Of a stretch of 64,000 nucleotides of DNA, positions 22,639 to 36,834 are shown one piece after another. The translations under genes were made by a program, and so were the position numbers. The DNA is from Delphinus delphis. Taxonomy: Eukaryota > Chordata > Mammalia > Artiodactyla > Delphinidae. Under the pieces are notes generated by a model. The model was not told the DNA's origin. It saw only the letters and a program-made list of their open reading frames with translations, and ran no database searches. Location: the NCBI RefSeq assembly GCF_949987515.2, contig NW_027192670.1, positions 2,170,001 to 2,234,000 on the forward strand, in the 5' to 3' direction. Each line of letters opens with the position of its first letter. The first letter of the stretch is position 1.

Positions 22639-24217
22639 GAATGTACCTGACTAGTAAGTATCTTAAAACCTAGGGATTGCTATGTCTCCGAAAGAGAATC
22701 AAGCGTGTGTACTGGGGCATAAATGCAGCAGTGATAGGATTGGAGAGGTTCGGTGAGCAAATGAAGACCCTTTGAAGTCATATTGCATGGTACCCATTCC
22801 ACGGGTCTCAACTCTCCAGGTTTCAGGTATTCTTCCTTCAGCTAAAACATGCATGTGGAACCCAGAGTATGATCAACCATGTGATCGGGAGACGTGTTCA
22901 AATATGTCTCAGTTTTCCTCCCCTGGTACTCGGGTGCAACATTCCAGACGCTTTACTAACACTCTCCCTACTTGGACAGTCAGTGCCTTTAACCTCCTGT
23001 TTGGCCTAGTTTGCAATTTCTGCGGAAGATGAACAGGAATAGGGAGAACCAAAGAGAGACTAGCTGGAGGTGTCTGAACGGGCAAATTTAACTCTCATTT
23101 CCCACTAGGAAGAGGAATTAACCAAAGGCTCAGCGTGCCGTGCCGGAAACAGATTAGGGCCTGACGCCATCCTGCGGTGTTGCGGCCAGATCACAAGAAA
23201 GTGAGTTGAAGAAAGGAGCTCTGGGGCTCTGTAATTCACAAACCTTCAGAGTTATAAATGACAGCTATCGTCCAAAAATATACTGAAGTAAGGCTGCCAA
23301 GAGGACTTGAAAGCGGGGCACGATTGCAGGATACCGATTTCAGGAGGTAGACTGGAATTGCATTGAAAGCGTAGGGAAAGAGGCAGAACGTCCACAATGA
23401 TGCACTTTGCCAAAAGGGCATATGCGTTTTTTCCTGAATATATTCAGGAAAAAACGCATACGCCCTTTTAGGCCAACCAAGCAAGCTTGCAAAGGAAATC
23501 TGCACTACAATGAAGTCTCACTTCCCCCCGGTCAAAAGGGCCATCAGAATAAAGTGTAAAATCCAGAAAGGCAGGACAGGCCATGGAGAACTGGGAGCCT
23601 TGTTATGCTGATGGGCGGGATGTAAATTGCCAACAGACACTTGGGAGAAGTGTATGGTGTTTCCTGAAACATCTAAAAAACAAAGCAACAGAGCCTAGGG
23701 CACTTCCACTTATGGTCCTATAGCTTAGGGAAATTAAAATCAAAAAGACACAGCCACCCCAAAGTTTGGAACGCCTCTGTTTACAAGAACCTCGTTTACA
23801 ATACAAGTTCAACATGGCAGAAAGTGAAAAATGGAAAAAGAAGTTGTGGTATTCACTTACAAAGCAATATCACTCAGCAATGAAATCTGTGTCATCAGGC
23901 CCTTAGCAGCACAATGAGTGGATTCAGGTATGATGATTCTAACTGAAATAAGTCACACAGAAAAAGAAACATCATAAGATATCAGTAATACACGGAATGG
24001 AAACTTGGCTACACAGGAACTGAATTACAGAACAGAACAGGGTCTCAAATTTAGAAAACCAACTTATGCTTGCTTAAGGGTAAAGGTGAGTTGGGGTGCT
24101 GCATAAAACCAGAGATTGAAATGAGCACAGATAAAGTTCCTTAAGTCAAATATGGAATAGACAAGAGCTACTCCTTGCTCAACGAAATGGACTCCACACC
24201 CCATATTAAACGCCTAA
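22639..24217 (+). repeat. Satellite monomer B6 (subtype 2)
   Basis: Palindrome 23406-23476 with the same left-arm lesions as B5, although the L1 halves of the two units belong to different subtypes. Confidence 0.9.
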
Positions 24218-25796
24218 GAATGTACCTGACTAGTAAGTATCTTAAAACCTATGGATTGCTATGTCTCCGAAAGAGAATCAAGCATGTGTACAGGGCCATA
24301 AACGCAGCAGTGATAGGATTGGAGAGGTTCGGTGAGCAAATGAAGACCCTTTGAAGTCATATTGCATGGTACGCATTACACGGGTCTTAACTCTCCAGGT
24401 TTAAGGTATTCTTCCTTCAGCTAAAACATGCATGTGGAACCCAAGTATGATCAACCATGTGAACGGGAGACATGTTCAAATATGTCTCAGTTTTCCTCCC
24501 CTGGTACTCGGGTGCAACATTCCAGACGCTTTACTAACACTCTCCCCACTTGGAGCATCAGCGCCTTTAACCTCCTGTTTGGCCCAGTTTGCAATTTCTG
24601 CGGAAGATGAACAGGAATAGCGAGAACCAATGAGAGACTAGCTGGAGGTGTCTGGACGGGCAAATTTAACTCTCATTTCCCACCAGGAAGAGGAATTAAC
24701 CAAAGGCTCAGCGTGCCGGGCCGGAACCAGATTAGGGCCTGAAGCCATCCTGCGGTGTTGCGGCCAGCTCAAAAGAAAGCGAGTTGAAGAAAGGAGCTCA
24801 GGGGAACTGTAATTCACAAACCTGCAGAGTTATAAATGACAGCTATCGTCCAAAAATAGACTGAAGTAAGGCTGCCAAGAGGACTTGAAAGCGGGGCAGA
24901 ATTGCAGGAAACCGATTTCAGGAGGTAGACTGGAATTGCATTGAAAGCATAGGAAAAGAGGCAGAACGTCCACAATGATGCACTTGGCCAAAAAGGGCGT
25001 ATGCGTTTTTTCCTGAATATATTCAGGAAAAAACGCATACGCCCTTTTTGGCCAACCAAGCAAGCTTGCAAAGGAAATCTGCACTACAATGAAGTCTCAC
25101 TTCCCCCCGGTCAAAAGGGCCATCTGAAAAAAGTGTAAAATCCAGAAAGGCAGGACAGGCCATGGAGAACTGGGAGCCTTCTTATGCTGATGGGCGGGAT
25201 GTAAATTGCCAACAGACACTTGGGAGAAGTGTATGGTGTTTCCTGAAACATCTAAAAAACAAAGCAACAGAGCCTAGGGCACTTCCACTTATGGTCCTAT
25301 AGCTTAGGGAAATTAAAATCAAAAAGACACAGCCACCCCAAAGTTTGGAACGCCTCTGTTTACAAGAACCTCGTTTACAATACAAGTTCAACATGGCAGA
25401 AAGTGAAAAATGGATAAAGAAGTTGTGGTATTCACTTACAAAGCAATATCACTCAGCAATGAAATCTGTGTCATCAGGCCCTTAGCAGCACAATGAGTGG
25501 ATTCAGGTATGATGATTCTAACTGAAATAAGTCACACAGAAAAAGAAACATCATAAGATATCAGTAATATACGGAATGGAAACTTGGCTACACAGGAACT
25601 GAATTACAGAACAGAACAGGGTCTCAAATTTAGAAAACCAACTTATGCTTGCTTAAGGGTAAAGGTGAGTTGGGGTGCTGCATAAAACCAGAGATTGAAA
25701 TGAGCACAGATAAAGTTCCTTAAGTCAAATATGGAATAGACAAGAGCTACTCCTTGCTCAACGAAATGGACTCCACACCCCATATTAAACACCTAA
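24218..25796 (+). repeat. Satellite monomer B7 (subtype 2)
   Basis: Palindrome 24984-25055, perfect. Nearly identical to B8 and, in its non-L1 half, to B9 and A1 (shared ACAGGGCCATAAAC and GGTACGCATTACAC). Confidence 0.9.
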
Positions 25797-27375
25797 GAAT
25801 GTACCTGACTAGTAAGTATCTTAAAACCTATGGATTGCTATGTCTCCGAAAGAGAATCAAGCATGTGTACAGGGCCATAAACGCAGCAGTGATAGGATTG
25901 GAGAGGTTCGGTGAGCAAATGAAGACCCTTTGAAGTCATATTGCATGGTACGCATTACACGGGTCTTAACTCTCCAGGTTTAAGGTATTCTTCCTTCAGC
26001 TAAAACATGCATGTGGAACCCAAGTATGATCAACCATGTGAACGGGAGACATGTTCAAACATGTCTCAGTTTTCCTCCCCTGATACTCGGGTGCAACATT
26101 CCAGACGCTTTACTAACACTCTCCCGACTTGGAGCATCAGCGCCTTTAACCTCCTGTTTGGCCCAGTTTGCAATTTCTGCGGAAGATGAACAGGAATAGC
26201 GAGAACCAATGAGAGACTAGCTGGAGGTGTCTGGACGGGCAAATTTAACTCTCATTTCCCACCAGGAAGAGGAATTAACCAAAGGCTCAGCGTGCCGGGC
26301 CGGAACCAGATTAGGGCCTGAAGCCATCCTGCGGTGTTGCGGCCAGGTCACAAGAAAGCGAGTTGAAGAAAGGAGCTCAGGGGCACTGTAATTCACAAAC
26401 CTGCAGAGTTATAAATGACAGCTATCGTCCAAAAATAGACTGAAGTAAGGCTGCCAAGAGGACTTGAAAGCGGGGCAGAATTGCAGGAAACCGATTTCAG
26501 GAGGTAGACTGGAATTGCATTGAAAGCATAGGAAAAGAGGCAGAACGTCCACAATGATGCACTTGGCCAAAAAGGGCGTATGCGTTTTTTCCTGAATATA
26601 TTCAGGAAAAAACGCATACGCCCTTTTTGGCCAACCAAGCAAGCTTGCAAAGGAAATCTGCACTACAATGAAGTCTCACTTCCCCCCGGTCAAAAGGGCC
26701 ATCTGAAAAAAGTGTAAAATCCAGAAAGGCAGGACAGGCCATGGAGAACTGGGAGCCTTGTTATGCTGATGGGCGGGATGTAAATTGCCAACAGACACTT
26801 GGGAGAAGTGTATGGTGTTTCCTGAAACATCTAAAAAACAAAGCAACAGAGCCTAGGGCACTTCCACTTATGGTCCTATAGCTTAGGGAAATTAAAATCA
26901 AAAAGACACAGCCACCCCAAAGTTTGGAACGCCTCTGTTTACAAGAACCTCGTTTACAATACAAGTTCAACATGGCAGAAAGTGAAAAATGGAAAAAGAA
27001 GTTGTGGTATTCACTTACAAAGCAATATCACTCAGCAATGAAATCTGTGTCATCAGGCCCTTAGCAGCACAATGAGTGGATTCAGGTATGATGATTCTAA
27101 CTGAAATAAGTCACACAGAAAAAGAAACATCATAAGATATCAGTAATACACGGAATGGAAACTTGGCTACACAGGAACTGAATTACAGAACAGAACAGGG
27201 TCTCAAATTTAGAAAACCAACTTATGCTTGCTTAAGGGTAAAGGTGAGTTGGGGTGCTGCATAAAACCAGAGATTGAAATGAGCACAGATAAAGTTCCTT
27301 AAGTCAAATATGGAATAGACAAGAGCTACTCCTTGCTCAACGAAATGGACTCCACACCCCATATTAAACGCCTAA
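25797..27375 (+). repeat. Satellite monomer B8 (subtype 2)
   Basis: Palindrome 26563-26634, perfect. Exactly 1,579 bp, a close duplicate of B7. Confidence 0.9.
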
Positions 27376-28954
27376 GAATGTACCTGACTAGTAAGTATCT
27401 TAAAACCTATGGATTGCTATGTCTCCGAAAGAGAATCAAGCATGTGTACAGGGCCATAAATGCAGCAGTGATAGGATTGGAGAGGTTCGGTGAGCAAATG
27501 AAGACCCTTTGAAGTCATATTGCATGGTACGCATTACACGGGTCTTAACTCTCCAGGTTTAAGGTATTCTTCCTTCAGCTAAAACATGCATGTGGAACCC
27601 AAGTATGATCAACCATGTGAACGGGAGACATGTTCAAATATGTCTCAGTTTTCGTACCCTGGTACTCGGGTGCAACATTCCAGACGCTTTACTAACACTC
27701 TCCCCACTTGGAGCATCAGCGCCTTTAACCTCCTGTTTGGCCCAGTTTGCAATTTCTGCGGAAGATGAACAGGAATAGCGAGAACCAATGAGAGACTAGC
27801 TGGAGGTGTCTGGACGGGCAAATTTAACTCTCATTTCCCACCAGGAAGAGGAATTAACCAAAGGCTCAGCGTGCCGGGCCGGAACCAGATTAGGGCCTGA
27901 AGCCATCCTGCGGTGTTGCGGCCAGCTCAAAAGAAAGCGAGTTGAAGAAAGGAGCTCAGGGGAACTGTAATTCACAAACCTGCAGAGTTATAAATGACAG
28001 CTATCGTCCAAAAATAGACTGAAGTAAGGCTGCCAAGAGGACTTGAAAGCGGGGCAGAATTGCAGGAAACCGATTTCAGGAGGTAGACTGGAATTGCATT
28101 GAAAGCATAGGAAAAGAGGCAGAACGTCCACAATGATGCACTTGGCCAAAAAGGGCGTATGCGTTTTTTCCTGAATATATTCAGGAAAAAACGCATACGC
28201 CCTTTTTGGCCAACCAAGCAAGCTTGCAAAGGAAATCTGCACTACAATGAAGTCTCACTTCCCCCCGGTCAAAAGGGCCATCTGAAAAAAGTGTAAAATC
28301 CAGAAAGGCAGGACAGGCCATGGAGAACTGGGAGCCTTGTTATGCTGATGGGCGGGATGTAAATTGCCAACAGACACTCCGGAGAAGTGTATGGTGTTTC
28401 CTGAAACATCTAAAAAACAAAGCAACAGAGCCTAGTGCACTTTCACTTATGGTCCTATAGCTTAGGGAAATTAAAATCAAAAAGACACAGCCACCCCAAA
28501 GTTTGGGACGCCTCTGTTTACAATAACCTCGTTTACTGTACAAGTTCAATATCACAGAAAGTGAAAAATGGATAAAGAAGTTGTGGTACTCATGTACAAT
28601 GCAATATCACTCAGCAATGAAATCTATGTCACCAGGCCCGTAGCAGCATAATGAGTGGATTCGGGTATGGTGATTCTAACTGAAATAAGTCACACAGAAA
28701 AAGAAACCTCAAAAAATATCACTAATACATGGAATTTAAACTTGGCTACAGAGGAACTGAATTACAAAACAGAACAGGGTCTCAAATTTAGAAAACCAAC
28801 TTATGCTTGCTTAAGTGGAAAGGTGAGTTGGGGTGCTGCATAAAACCAGAGATTGAAATGAGCACAGATAAAGTTCCTTAAGCCAAATATGGAATAGACA
28901 AGAGCTACTCCTTGCTCAACGAAATGGACTCCACACCCCATATTAAACGCCTAA
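27376..28954 (+). repeat. Satellite monomer B9 (subtype 1)
   Basis: Palindrome 28142-28213, perfect. It is the counterpart of A1 at offset 27,375, with rare L1-half variants shared. Confidence 0.9.
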
Positions 28955-30534
28955 GAATATACCTGACTAGTAAGTATCTTAAAACCTATGGATTGCTATG
29001 TCTCCAAAAGAGAATCAAGCGTGTGTACAAGGGTCATAAACGCAGCAGTGATAGGATTGGAGAGATTCGGTGAGCAAATGAAGACCCTTTGAAGTCATAT
29101 TGCATGGTACCCATTCCACGGGTCTCAACTCTCCAGGTTTAAGGTATTCTTTCTTCAGCTAAAACATGCATGTGGAACCCAGACTATGATCAACCGTGTG
29201 ATCGGGAGACGTGTTCAAATATGTCTCAGTTTTCATCCCCTGGTACTTCGGTGCAACATTCCAGACGCTTTACTAACACTCTCCCCACTTGGAGAGTCAG
29301 TGCCTTTAACCTCCTGTTTGGCCCAGTTTGCAATTTCTGCGGAAGATGTACAGGAAAAGGGAGAACCAATGAGAGACAAGCGGGAGGTGTCTGGACCGGC
29401 AAATTTAACTCTCATTTCCCACCAGGATGAGGAATTAACCAAAGGCTCAGCGTGCCGTGCCGGAACCAGATTAGGGCCTGAAGCCATCCTGCGGTGTTGC
29501 GGCCAGGTCACAAGAAAGCGAGTTGAAGAAAGGAGCTCAGGGGCACTGTAATTCACAAACCTGCAGAGTTATAAATGACAGCTATCGTCCAAAAATATAC
29601 TGAAGTAAGGCTGCCAAGAGGACTTGAAAGCGGGGCAGAATTGCAGGAAACCGATTTCAGGAGGTAGACTGGAATTGCATTGAAAGCATAGGAAAAGAGG
29701 CAGAACGTCCACAATGATGCACTTGGCCAAAAAGGGCGTATGCGTTTTTTCCTGAATATATTCAGGAAAAAACGCATACGCCCTTTTTGGCCAACCAAGC
29801 AAGCTTGCAAAGGAAATCTGCACTACAATGAAGTCTCACTTCCCCCGGGTCAGAAGGGCCATCTGAAAAATGTGTAAAATCCAGAAAGGCAGGACAGGCC
29901 ATGGAGAACTGGGAGCCTTGTTATGCTGATGGACGGGATGTAAATTGCCAACAGCCACTCGGGAGAAGTGTATGGTGTTTCCTGAAACATCTAAAAAACA
30001 AAGCAACAGAGCCTAGGGCACTTCCACTTATGGTCCTATAGCTTAGGGAAATTAAAATCAAAAAGACACAGCCACCCCAAAGTTTGGGACGCCTCTGTTT
30101 ACAAGAACCTCGTTTGCCGTACAAGTTCAATATCACAGAAAGTGAAAAATGGATAAAGAACTTGTGGTACTTACGTACAATGCAGTATCACTCAGCAATG
30201 AAATCTATGTCATCAGGCCCGTAGCAGCATAATGAGTGGATTCAGGTACGATGATTCTAACTGAAATAAGTCACACAGAAAAAGAAACATCAAAAGATAT
30301 CACTAATACACGGAATGTAAACTTGGCTACACAGAACTGCATTCCAAAACAGAACAGGGTCTCAAATTTAGAAAACCAACTTATGCTTGCTTAAGGGGAA
30401 AGGTGAGTTGGGGTGCTGCATAACACCAGAGATTGAAATGAGCACAGATAAAGTTCCTTAAGCCAAATATGGAACAGACAAGAGCTACTCCTTGCTCAAC
30501 GAAATGGACTCAACACCCCATATTAAATGCCTAA
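28955..30534 (+). repeat. Satellite monomer B10 (subtype 1)
   Basis: Palindrome 29723-29794, perfect. Counterpart of A2, sharing all private variants that I compared. Confidence 0.9.
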
Positions 30535-32114
30535 GAATGTACCTGACTAGTAAGTATCTTAAAACCTAGGGATTGCTATGACTCCAAAAGAGAATCAAGC
30601 GTGTGTACTGGGGCATAAATGCAGCAGTGATAGGATTGGAGAAGTTCGGTCAGCAAATGAAGACCCTTTGAAGTCATATTGCATGGTACCCATTCCACGG
30701 GTCTCAACTACCCATGTTTAAGGTATTCTTCCTTCAGCTAAAACATGCATGTGGAACCCAGAGTATGATCAACCGTGTGATCGGGAGACGTGTTGAAATA
30801 TGTCTCAGTTTTCGTACCCTGGTACTCGGGTGCAACATTCCAGACGCTTTACTAACACTCTCCCCACTTGGAGAGTCAGCGCCTTTAACCTCCTGTTTGG
30901 CCCAGTTTGCAATTTCTGCGGAAGATGAACAGGAATAGCGAGAACCAATAAGAGGCTAGCTGGAGGTTTCTGGACGGGCAAATTTAACTCTCATTTCCCA
31001 CCAGGAAGAGGAATTAACCAAAGGCTCAGCATGCCGGGCCGGAACCAGATTAGGGTCTGAAGCCATGCTGCGGTGTTGCGCTCAGGTCACAAGAAAGCGA
31101 GTTGAAGAAAGGAGCTCAGGGGCACTGTAACTCACAAACCTGCAGAGTTATAAATGACAGCTATCGTCCAAAAATAGACTGAAGTAAGGCTGCCAAGAGG
31201 ACTTGAAAGCGGGGCAGAATTGCAGGAAACCGATTTCAGGAGGTAGACTGGAATTGCATTGAAAGCATAGGAAAAGAGGCAGAACGTCCACAATGATGCA
31301 CTTGGCCAAAAAGGGCGTATGCGTTTTTTCCTGAATATATTCAGGAAAAAACGCATACGCCCTTTTTGGCCAACCAAGCAAGCTTGCAAAGGAAATCTGC
31401 ACTACAATGAAGTCTCACTTCCCCCCGGTCAAAAGGGCCATCTGAAAAAAGTGTAAAATCCAGAAAGGCAGGACAGGCCATGGAGAACTGGGAGCCTTGT
31501 TATGCTGATGGGCGGGATGTAAATTGCCAACAGACACTCCGGAGAAGTGTATGGTGTTTCCTGAAACATCTAAAAAACAAAGCAACAGAGCCTAGTGCAC
31601 TTTCACTTATGGTCCTATAGCTTAGGGAAATTAAAATCAAAAAGACACAGCCACCCCAAAGTTTGGGACGCCTCTGTTTACAAGAACCTCGTTTACCGTA
31701 CAAGTTCAATATCACAGAAAGTGAAAAATGGATAAAGAAGTTGTGGTACTCATGTACAATGCAAAATCACTCAGCAATGAAATCTATGTCACCAGGCCCG
31801 TAGCAGCATAATGAGTGGATTCGGGTATGGTGATTCTAACTGAAATAAGTCACACAGAAAAAGAAACCTCAAAAAATATCACTAATACATGGAATTTAAA
31901 CTTGGCTACAGAGGAACTGAATTACAAAACAGAACAGGGTCTCAAATTTAGAAAACCAACTTATGCTTGCTTAAGTGGAAAGGTGAGTTGGGGTGCTGCA
32001 TAAAACCAGAGATTGAAATGAGCACAGATAAAGTTCCTTAAGCCAAATATGGAATAGACAAGAGCTACTCCTTGCTCAACGAAATGGACTCCACACCCCA
32101 TATTAAACGCCTAA
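30535..32114 (+). repeat. Satellite monomer B11 (subtype 1)
   Basis: Palindrome 31302-31373, perfect. The front half matches A3 (CAATAAGAGGCTAGC, TTGCGCTCAGGTCAC). The L1 half matches B9, so it is a mosaic of the two. Confidence 0.9.
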
Positions 32115-33695
32115 GAATATACCTGACTAGTAAGTATCTTAAAACCTATGGATTGCTATGTCTCCAAAAGAGAATCAAGCGTGTGTACAAGGGTCATAAA
32201 CGCAGCAGTGATAGGATTGGAGAGATTCGGTGAGCAAATGAAGACCCTTTGAAGTCATATTGCATGGTACCCATTCCACGGGTCTCAACTCTCCAGGTTT
32301 AAGGTATTCTTTCTTCAGCTAAAACATGCATGTGGAACCCAGACTATGATCAACCATGTGATCGGGAGACGTGTTCAAATATGTCTCAGTTTTCGTCCCC
32401 TGGTACTTCGGTGCAACATTCCAGACGCTTTACTAACACTCTCCCCACTTGGAGAGTCAGTGCCTTTAACCTCCTGTTTGGCCCAGTTTGCAATTTCTGC
32501 GGAAGAGGTACAGGAATAGGGAGAACCAATGAGAGACTAGCTGGAGGTGTCTGGACGGGCAAATTTAACTCTCATTTCCCACCAGGAAGAGGAAATAACC
32601 AAAGGCTCAGCGTGCCGTGCCGGAACCAGATTAGGGCCTGAAGCCATCCTGCGGTGTTGCGGCCAGGTCACAAGAAAGCGAGTTGAAGAAAGGAGCTCAG
32701 GGGCACTGTAATTCACAAACCTGCAGAGTTATAAATGACAGCTATCGTCCAAAAATAGACTGAAGTAAGGCTGCCAAGAGGACTTGAAAGCGGGGCAGAA
32801 TTGCAAGAAACCGATTTCAGGCGGTAGACTGGAATTGCACTGAAAGCATAGGAAAAGAGGCAGAACGTCCACAATGATGCACTTGGCCAAAAAGGGCGTA
32901 TGCGTTTTTTCCTGAATATATTCAGGAAAAAACGCATACGCCCTTTTTGGCCAACCAAGCAAGCTTGCAAAGGAAATCTGCACTACAATGAAGTCTCACT
33001 TCCCCCCGGTCAAAAGGGCCATCTGAAAAAAGTGTAAAATCCAGAAAGGCAGGACAGGCCATGGAGAACTGGGAGCCTTGTTATGCTGATGGGCGGGATG
33101 TAAATTGCCAACAACCACACGGGAGAAGTGTATGGTGTTTCCTGAAACATCTAAGAAACAAAGCAACAGAGCCTAGGGCACTTCCACTTATGGTCCTATA
33201 GCTTAGGGAAATTAAAATCAAAAAAACACAGCCACCCCAAAGTTTGGGACGCCTCTGTTTACAAGAACCTCGTTTGCCGTACAAGTTCAATATCACAGAA
33301 AGTGAAAAATGGATAAAGAACTTGTGGTACTTACGTACAATGCAGTATCACTCAGCAATGAAATCTATGTCATCAGGCCCGTAGCAGCATAATGAGTGGA
33401 TTCAGGTACGATGATTCTAACTGAAATAAGTCACACAGAAAAAGAAACATCAAAAGATATCACTAATACACGGAATGTAAACTTGGCTACACAGGAACTG
33501 CATTCCAAAACAGAACAGGGTCTCAAATTTAGAAAACCAACTTATGCTTGCTTAAGGGGAAAGGTGAGTTGGGGTGCTGCATAAAACCAGAGATTGAAAT
33601 GAGCACAGATAAAGTTCCTTAAGCCAAATATGGAACAGACAAGAGCTACTCCTTGCTCAACGAAATGGACTCAACACCCCATATTAAATGCCTAA
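32115..33695 (+). repeat. Satellite monomer B12 (subtype 1)
   Basis: Palindrome 32883-32954, perfect. The front half resembles A2/B10. The L1 half resembles those of B5, B22 and B24. Confidence 0.9.
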
Positions 33696-35255
33696 GAATG
33701 TACCTGACTAGTAAGTATCTTAAAACCTAGGGATTGCTATGTCTCCGAAAGAGAATCAAGCGTGTGTACTGGGGCATAAATGCAGCAGTGATAGGATTGG
33801 AGAAGTTCAGTGAGCAAATGAAGACCCTTTGAAGTCATATTGCATGGTACCCATTCCACGGGTCTCAACTCTCCAGGTTTCAGGTATTCTTCCTTCAGCT
33901 AAAACATGCATGTGGAACCCAGAGTATGATCAACCGTGTGATCGGGAGACGTGTTGAAATATGTCTCAGTTTTCGTACCCTGGTACTCGGGTGCAACATT
34001 CCAGACGCTTTACTAACACTCTCTCCACTTGGAGAGTCAGCGCCTTTAACCTCCTGTTTGGCACAGTTTGCAATTTCTGCGGAAGATGAACAGGAATAGC
34101 GAGAACCAATAAGAGGCTAGCTGGAGGTTTCTAGACGGGCAAATTTAACTCTCATTTCCCACCAGGAAGAGGAATTAACCAAAGGCTCAGCATGCCGGGC
34201 CGGAACCAGATTAGGGCCTGAATCCATGCTGCGGTGTTGCGGCCAGTTCACAAGAAAGCGAGTTGAAGAAAGGAGCTCAGGGGCACTGTAATTCACAAAC
34301 CTGCAGAGTTATAAATGACAGCTATCGTCCAAAAATATACTGAAGTAAGGCTGCCAAGAGGACTTGCAAGCGGGGCAGAATTGCAGGAAACCGATTTCAG
34401 GAGGTAGACTGGAATTGCATTGAAAGCATAGGAAAAGAGGCAGAACGTCCACAATGATGCACTTGGCCAAAAAGTGCGTATGCGTTTTTTCCTGATGCAT
34501 ACGCACTTTTTGGCCAACCAAGCAAGCTTGCAAAGGAAATCTGCACTACAATGAAGTCTCACTTCCCCCCGGTCAAAAGGGCCATCTGAAAAAAGTGTAA
34601 AATCCAGAAAGGCAACATGCCATTGAGAACTGGGAGCCTTGTTATTCTGATGGGCGGGATGTAAATTGCCAACAGACACTTGGTAGAAGTGTATGGTGTT
34701 TCCTAAAACATCTAAAAACAAAGCAACAGAGCCTAGGGCACTTCCACTTATGGTCCTATAGCTTAGGGAAATTAAAATCAAAAAGACACAGCCACCCCAA
34801 AGTTTGGAACGGCTCTGTTTACAAGAACCTCATTTACAATACAAGTTCAACATCGCAGAAAGTGAAAAATGGATAAAGAAGTTGTGGTATTCACTTACAA
34901 AGCAATATCACTCAGCAATGAAATCTGTGTCATCAGGCACTTAGCAGCACAATGAGTGGATTCAGGTATGATGATTCTAACTGAAATAAGTCACACAGAA
35001 AAAGAAACATCATAAGATATCAGTAATACACGGAATGTAAACTTGGCTACACAGGAACTGAATTACAGAACAGAACAGGGTCTCAAATTTAGAAAACCAA
35101 CTTATGCTTGCTTAAGGGTAAAGGTGAGTTGGGGTGCTGCATAAAACCAGAGATTGAAATGAGCACAGATAAAGTTCCTTAAGTCAAATATGGAATAGAC
35201 AAGAGCTACTCCTTGCTCAATGAAATGGACTCAACACCGCATATTAAACGCCTAA
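33696..35255 (+). repeat. Satellite monomer B13 (subtype 2, short palindrome)
   Basis: Palindrome 34463-34517 is the short form with matched substitutions in both arms. Linked markers are GGCAACATGCCATTGAG, CACTTGGTAGAAG and CATCTAAAAACAAAG (one A lost). It lacks a GA of the usual AGGACAGG in the same stretch. Confidence 0.9.
34463..34517. mobile_element. Short palindrome with symmetric arm substitution
   Basis: Left arm AAAAAGTGCGTATGC and right arm GCATACGCACTTTTT are exact complements over 21 bp including the TTGGCC ends. It is the only copy seen with GTG in the left arm. All other young copies have GGG there, whether or not the right arm has the CAC form. Confidence 0.9.
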
Positions 35256-36834
35256 GAATGTACCTGACTAGTAAGTATCTTAAAACCTATGGATTGCTAT
35301 GTCTCCGAAAGAGAATCAAGCATGTGTACAGGGGCATAAACGCAGCAGTGATAGGATTGGAGAGGTTCGGTGAGCAAATGAAGACCCTTTGAAGTCATAT
35401 TTCATGGTACCCATTCCACGGGTTTCAACTACCCAGGTTTAAGGTATTCTTCCTTCAGCTAAAACATGCATGTGGAACCTAGAGTATGATCAACCATGTG
35501 ATCGGGAGACGTGTTCAAATATGTCTCAGTTTCGTACCCTGGTACTCGGGTGCAACATTCCAGACGCTTTACTAACACTCTCCCGACTTGGAGAGTCAGT
35601 CCCTTTAACCTCCTGTTTGGCCCAGTTTGCAATTTCTGCGGAAGATGAACAGAAATAGCGAGAACCAATGAGAGGCTAGCTGGAGGTGTCTGGACGGGCA
35701 AATTTAACTCTCATTTCCCACCAGGAAGAGGAATTAACCAAAGGCTCAGCGTGCCGTGCCGGAACCAGATTAGGGCCTGAAGCCATCCTGCGGTGTTGCG
35801 GCCAGCTCAAAAGAAAGCGAGTTGAAGAAAGGAGCTCAGGGGCACTGTAATTCACAAACCTGCAGAGTTATAAATGACAGCTATCGTCCAAAAATAGACT
35901 GAAGTAAGGCTGCCAAGAGGACTTGAAAGCGGGGCAGAATTGCAGGAAACCGATTTCAGGAGGTAGACGGAAATTGCATTGAAAGCATAGGAAAAGACGC
36001 AGAACGTCCACAATGATGCCCTTGGCCAAAAAGGGCGTATGCGTTTTTTCCTGAATATATTCAGGAAAAAACGCATACGCCCTTTTTGGCCAACCAAGCA
36101 AGCTTGCAAAGGAAATCTGCACTACAATGAAGTCTCACTTCCCCCCGGTCAAAAGGGCCATCTGAAAAAAGTGTAAAATCCAGAAAGGCAGGACAGGCCA
36201 TGGAGAACTGGGAGCCTTGTTATGCTGATGGGCGGGATGTAAATTGCCAACAGACACTCGGGAGAAGTGTATGGTGTTTCCTGAAACATCTAAAAAACAA
36301 AGCAACAGAGCCTAGGGCACTGCCACTTATGGTCCTATAGCTTAGGGAAATTAAAATCAAAAAGACACAGCCACCCCAAAGTTTGGGACGCCTCCGTTTA
36401 AAAGAACCTCGTTTACAGTACAAGTTCAACATCGCAGAAAGTGAAAAATGGATAAAGAAGTTGTGGTATTTACTTACAAAGCAAAATCACTCAGCAATGA
36501 AATCTATGTCATCAGGCCCTTAGCAGCACAATGAGTGGATTCAGGTACGATGATTCTAACTGAAATAAGTCACACAGAAAAAGAAACATCATAAGATATC
36601 AGTAATACACGGAATGGAAAGTTGGCTACACAGGAACTGCATTACAGAACAGAACAGGGTCTCAAATTTAGAAAACCAACTTATGCTTGCTTAAGGGTAA
36701 AGGTGAGTTGGGGTGCTGCATAAAACCAGAGATTGAAATGAGCACAGATAAAGTTCCTTAATCCAAATATGGAATAGACAAGAGCTACTCCTTGCTCAAC
36801 GAAATGGACTCAACACCGCATATTAAACGCCTAA
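35256..36834 (+). repeat. Satellite monomer B14 (subtype 2)
   Basis: Palindrome 36022-36093, perfect. The front has a one-T deletion (CAGTTTCGTACCC) also found in B32, offset 28,403 bp. Confidence 0.9.
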
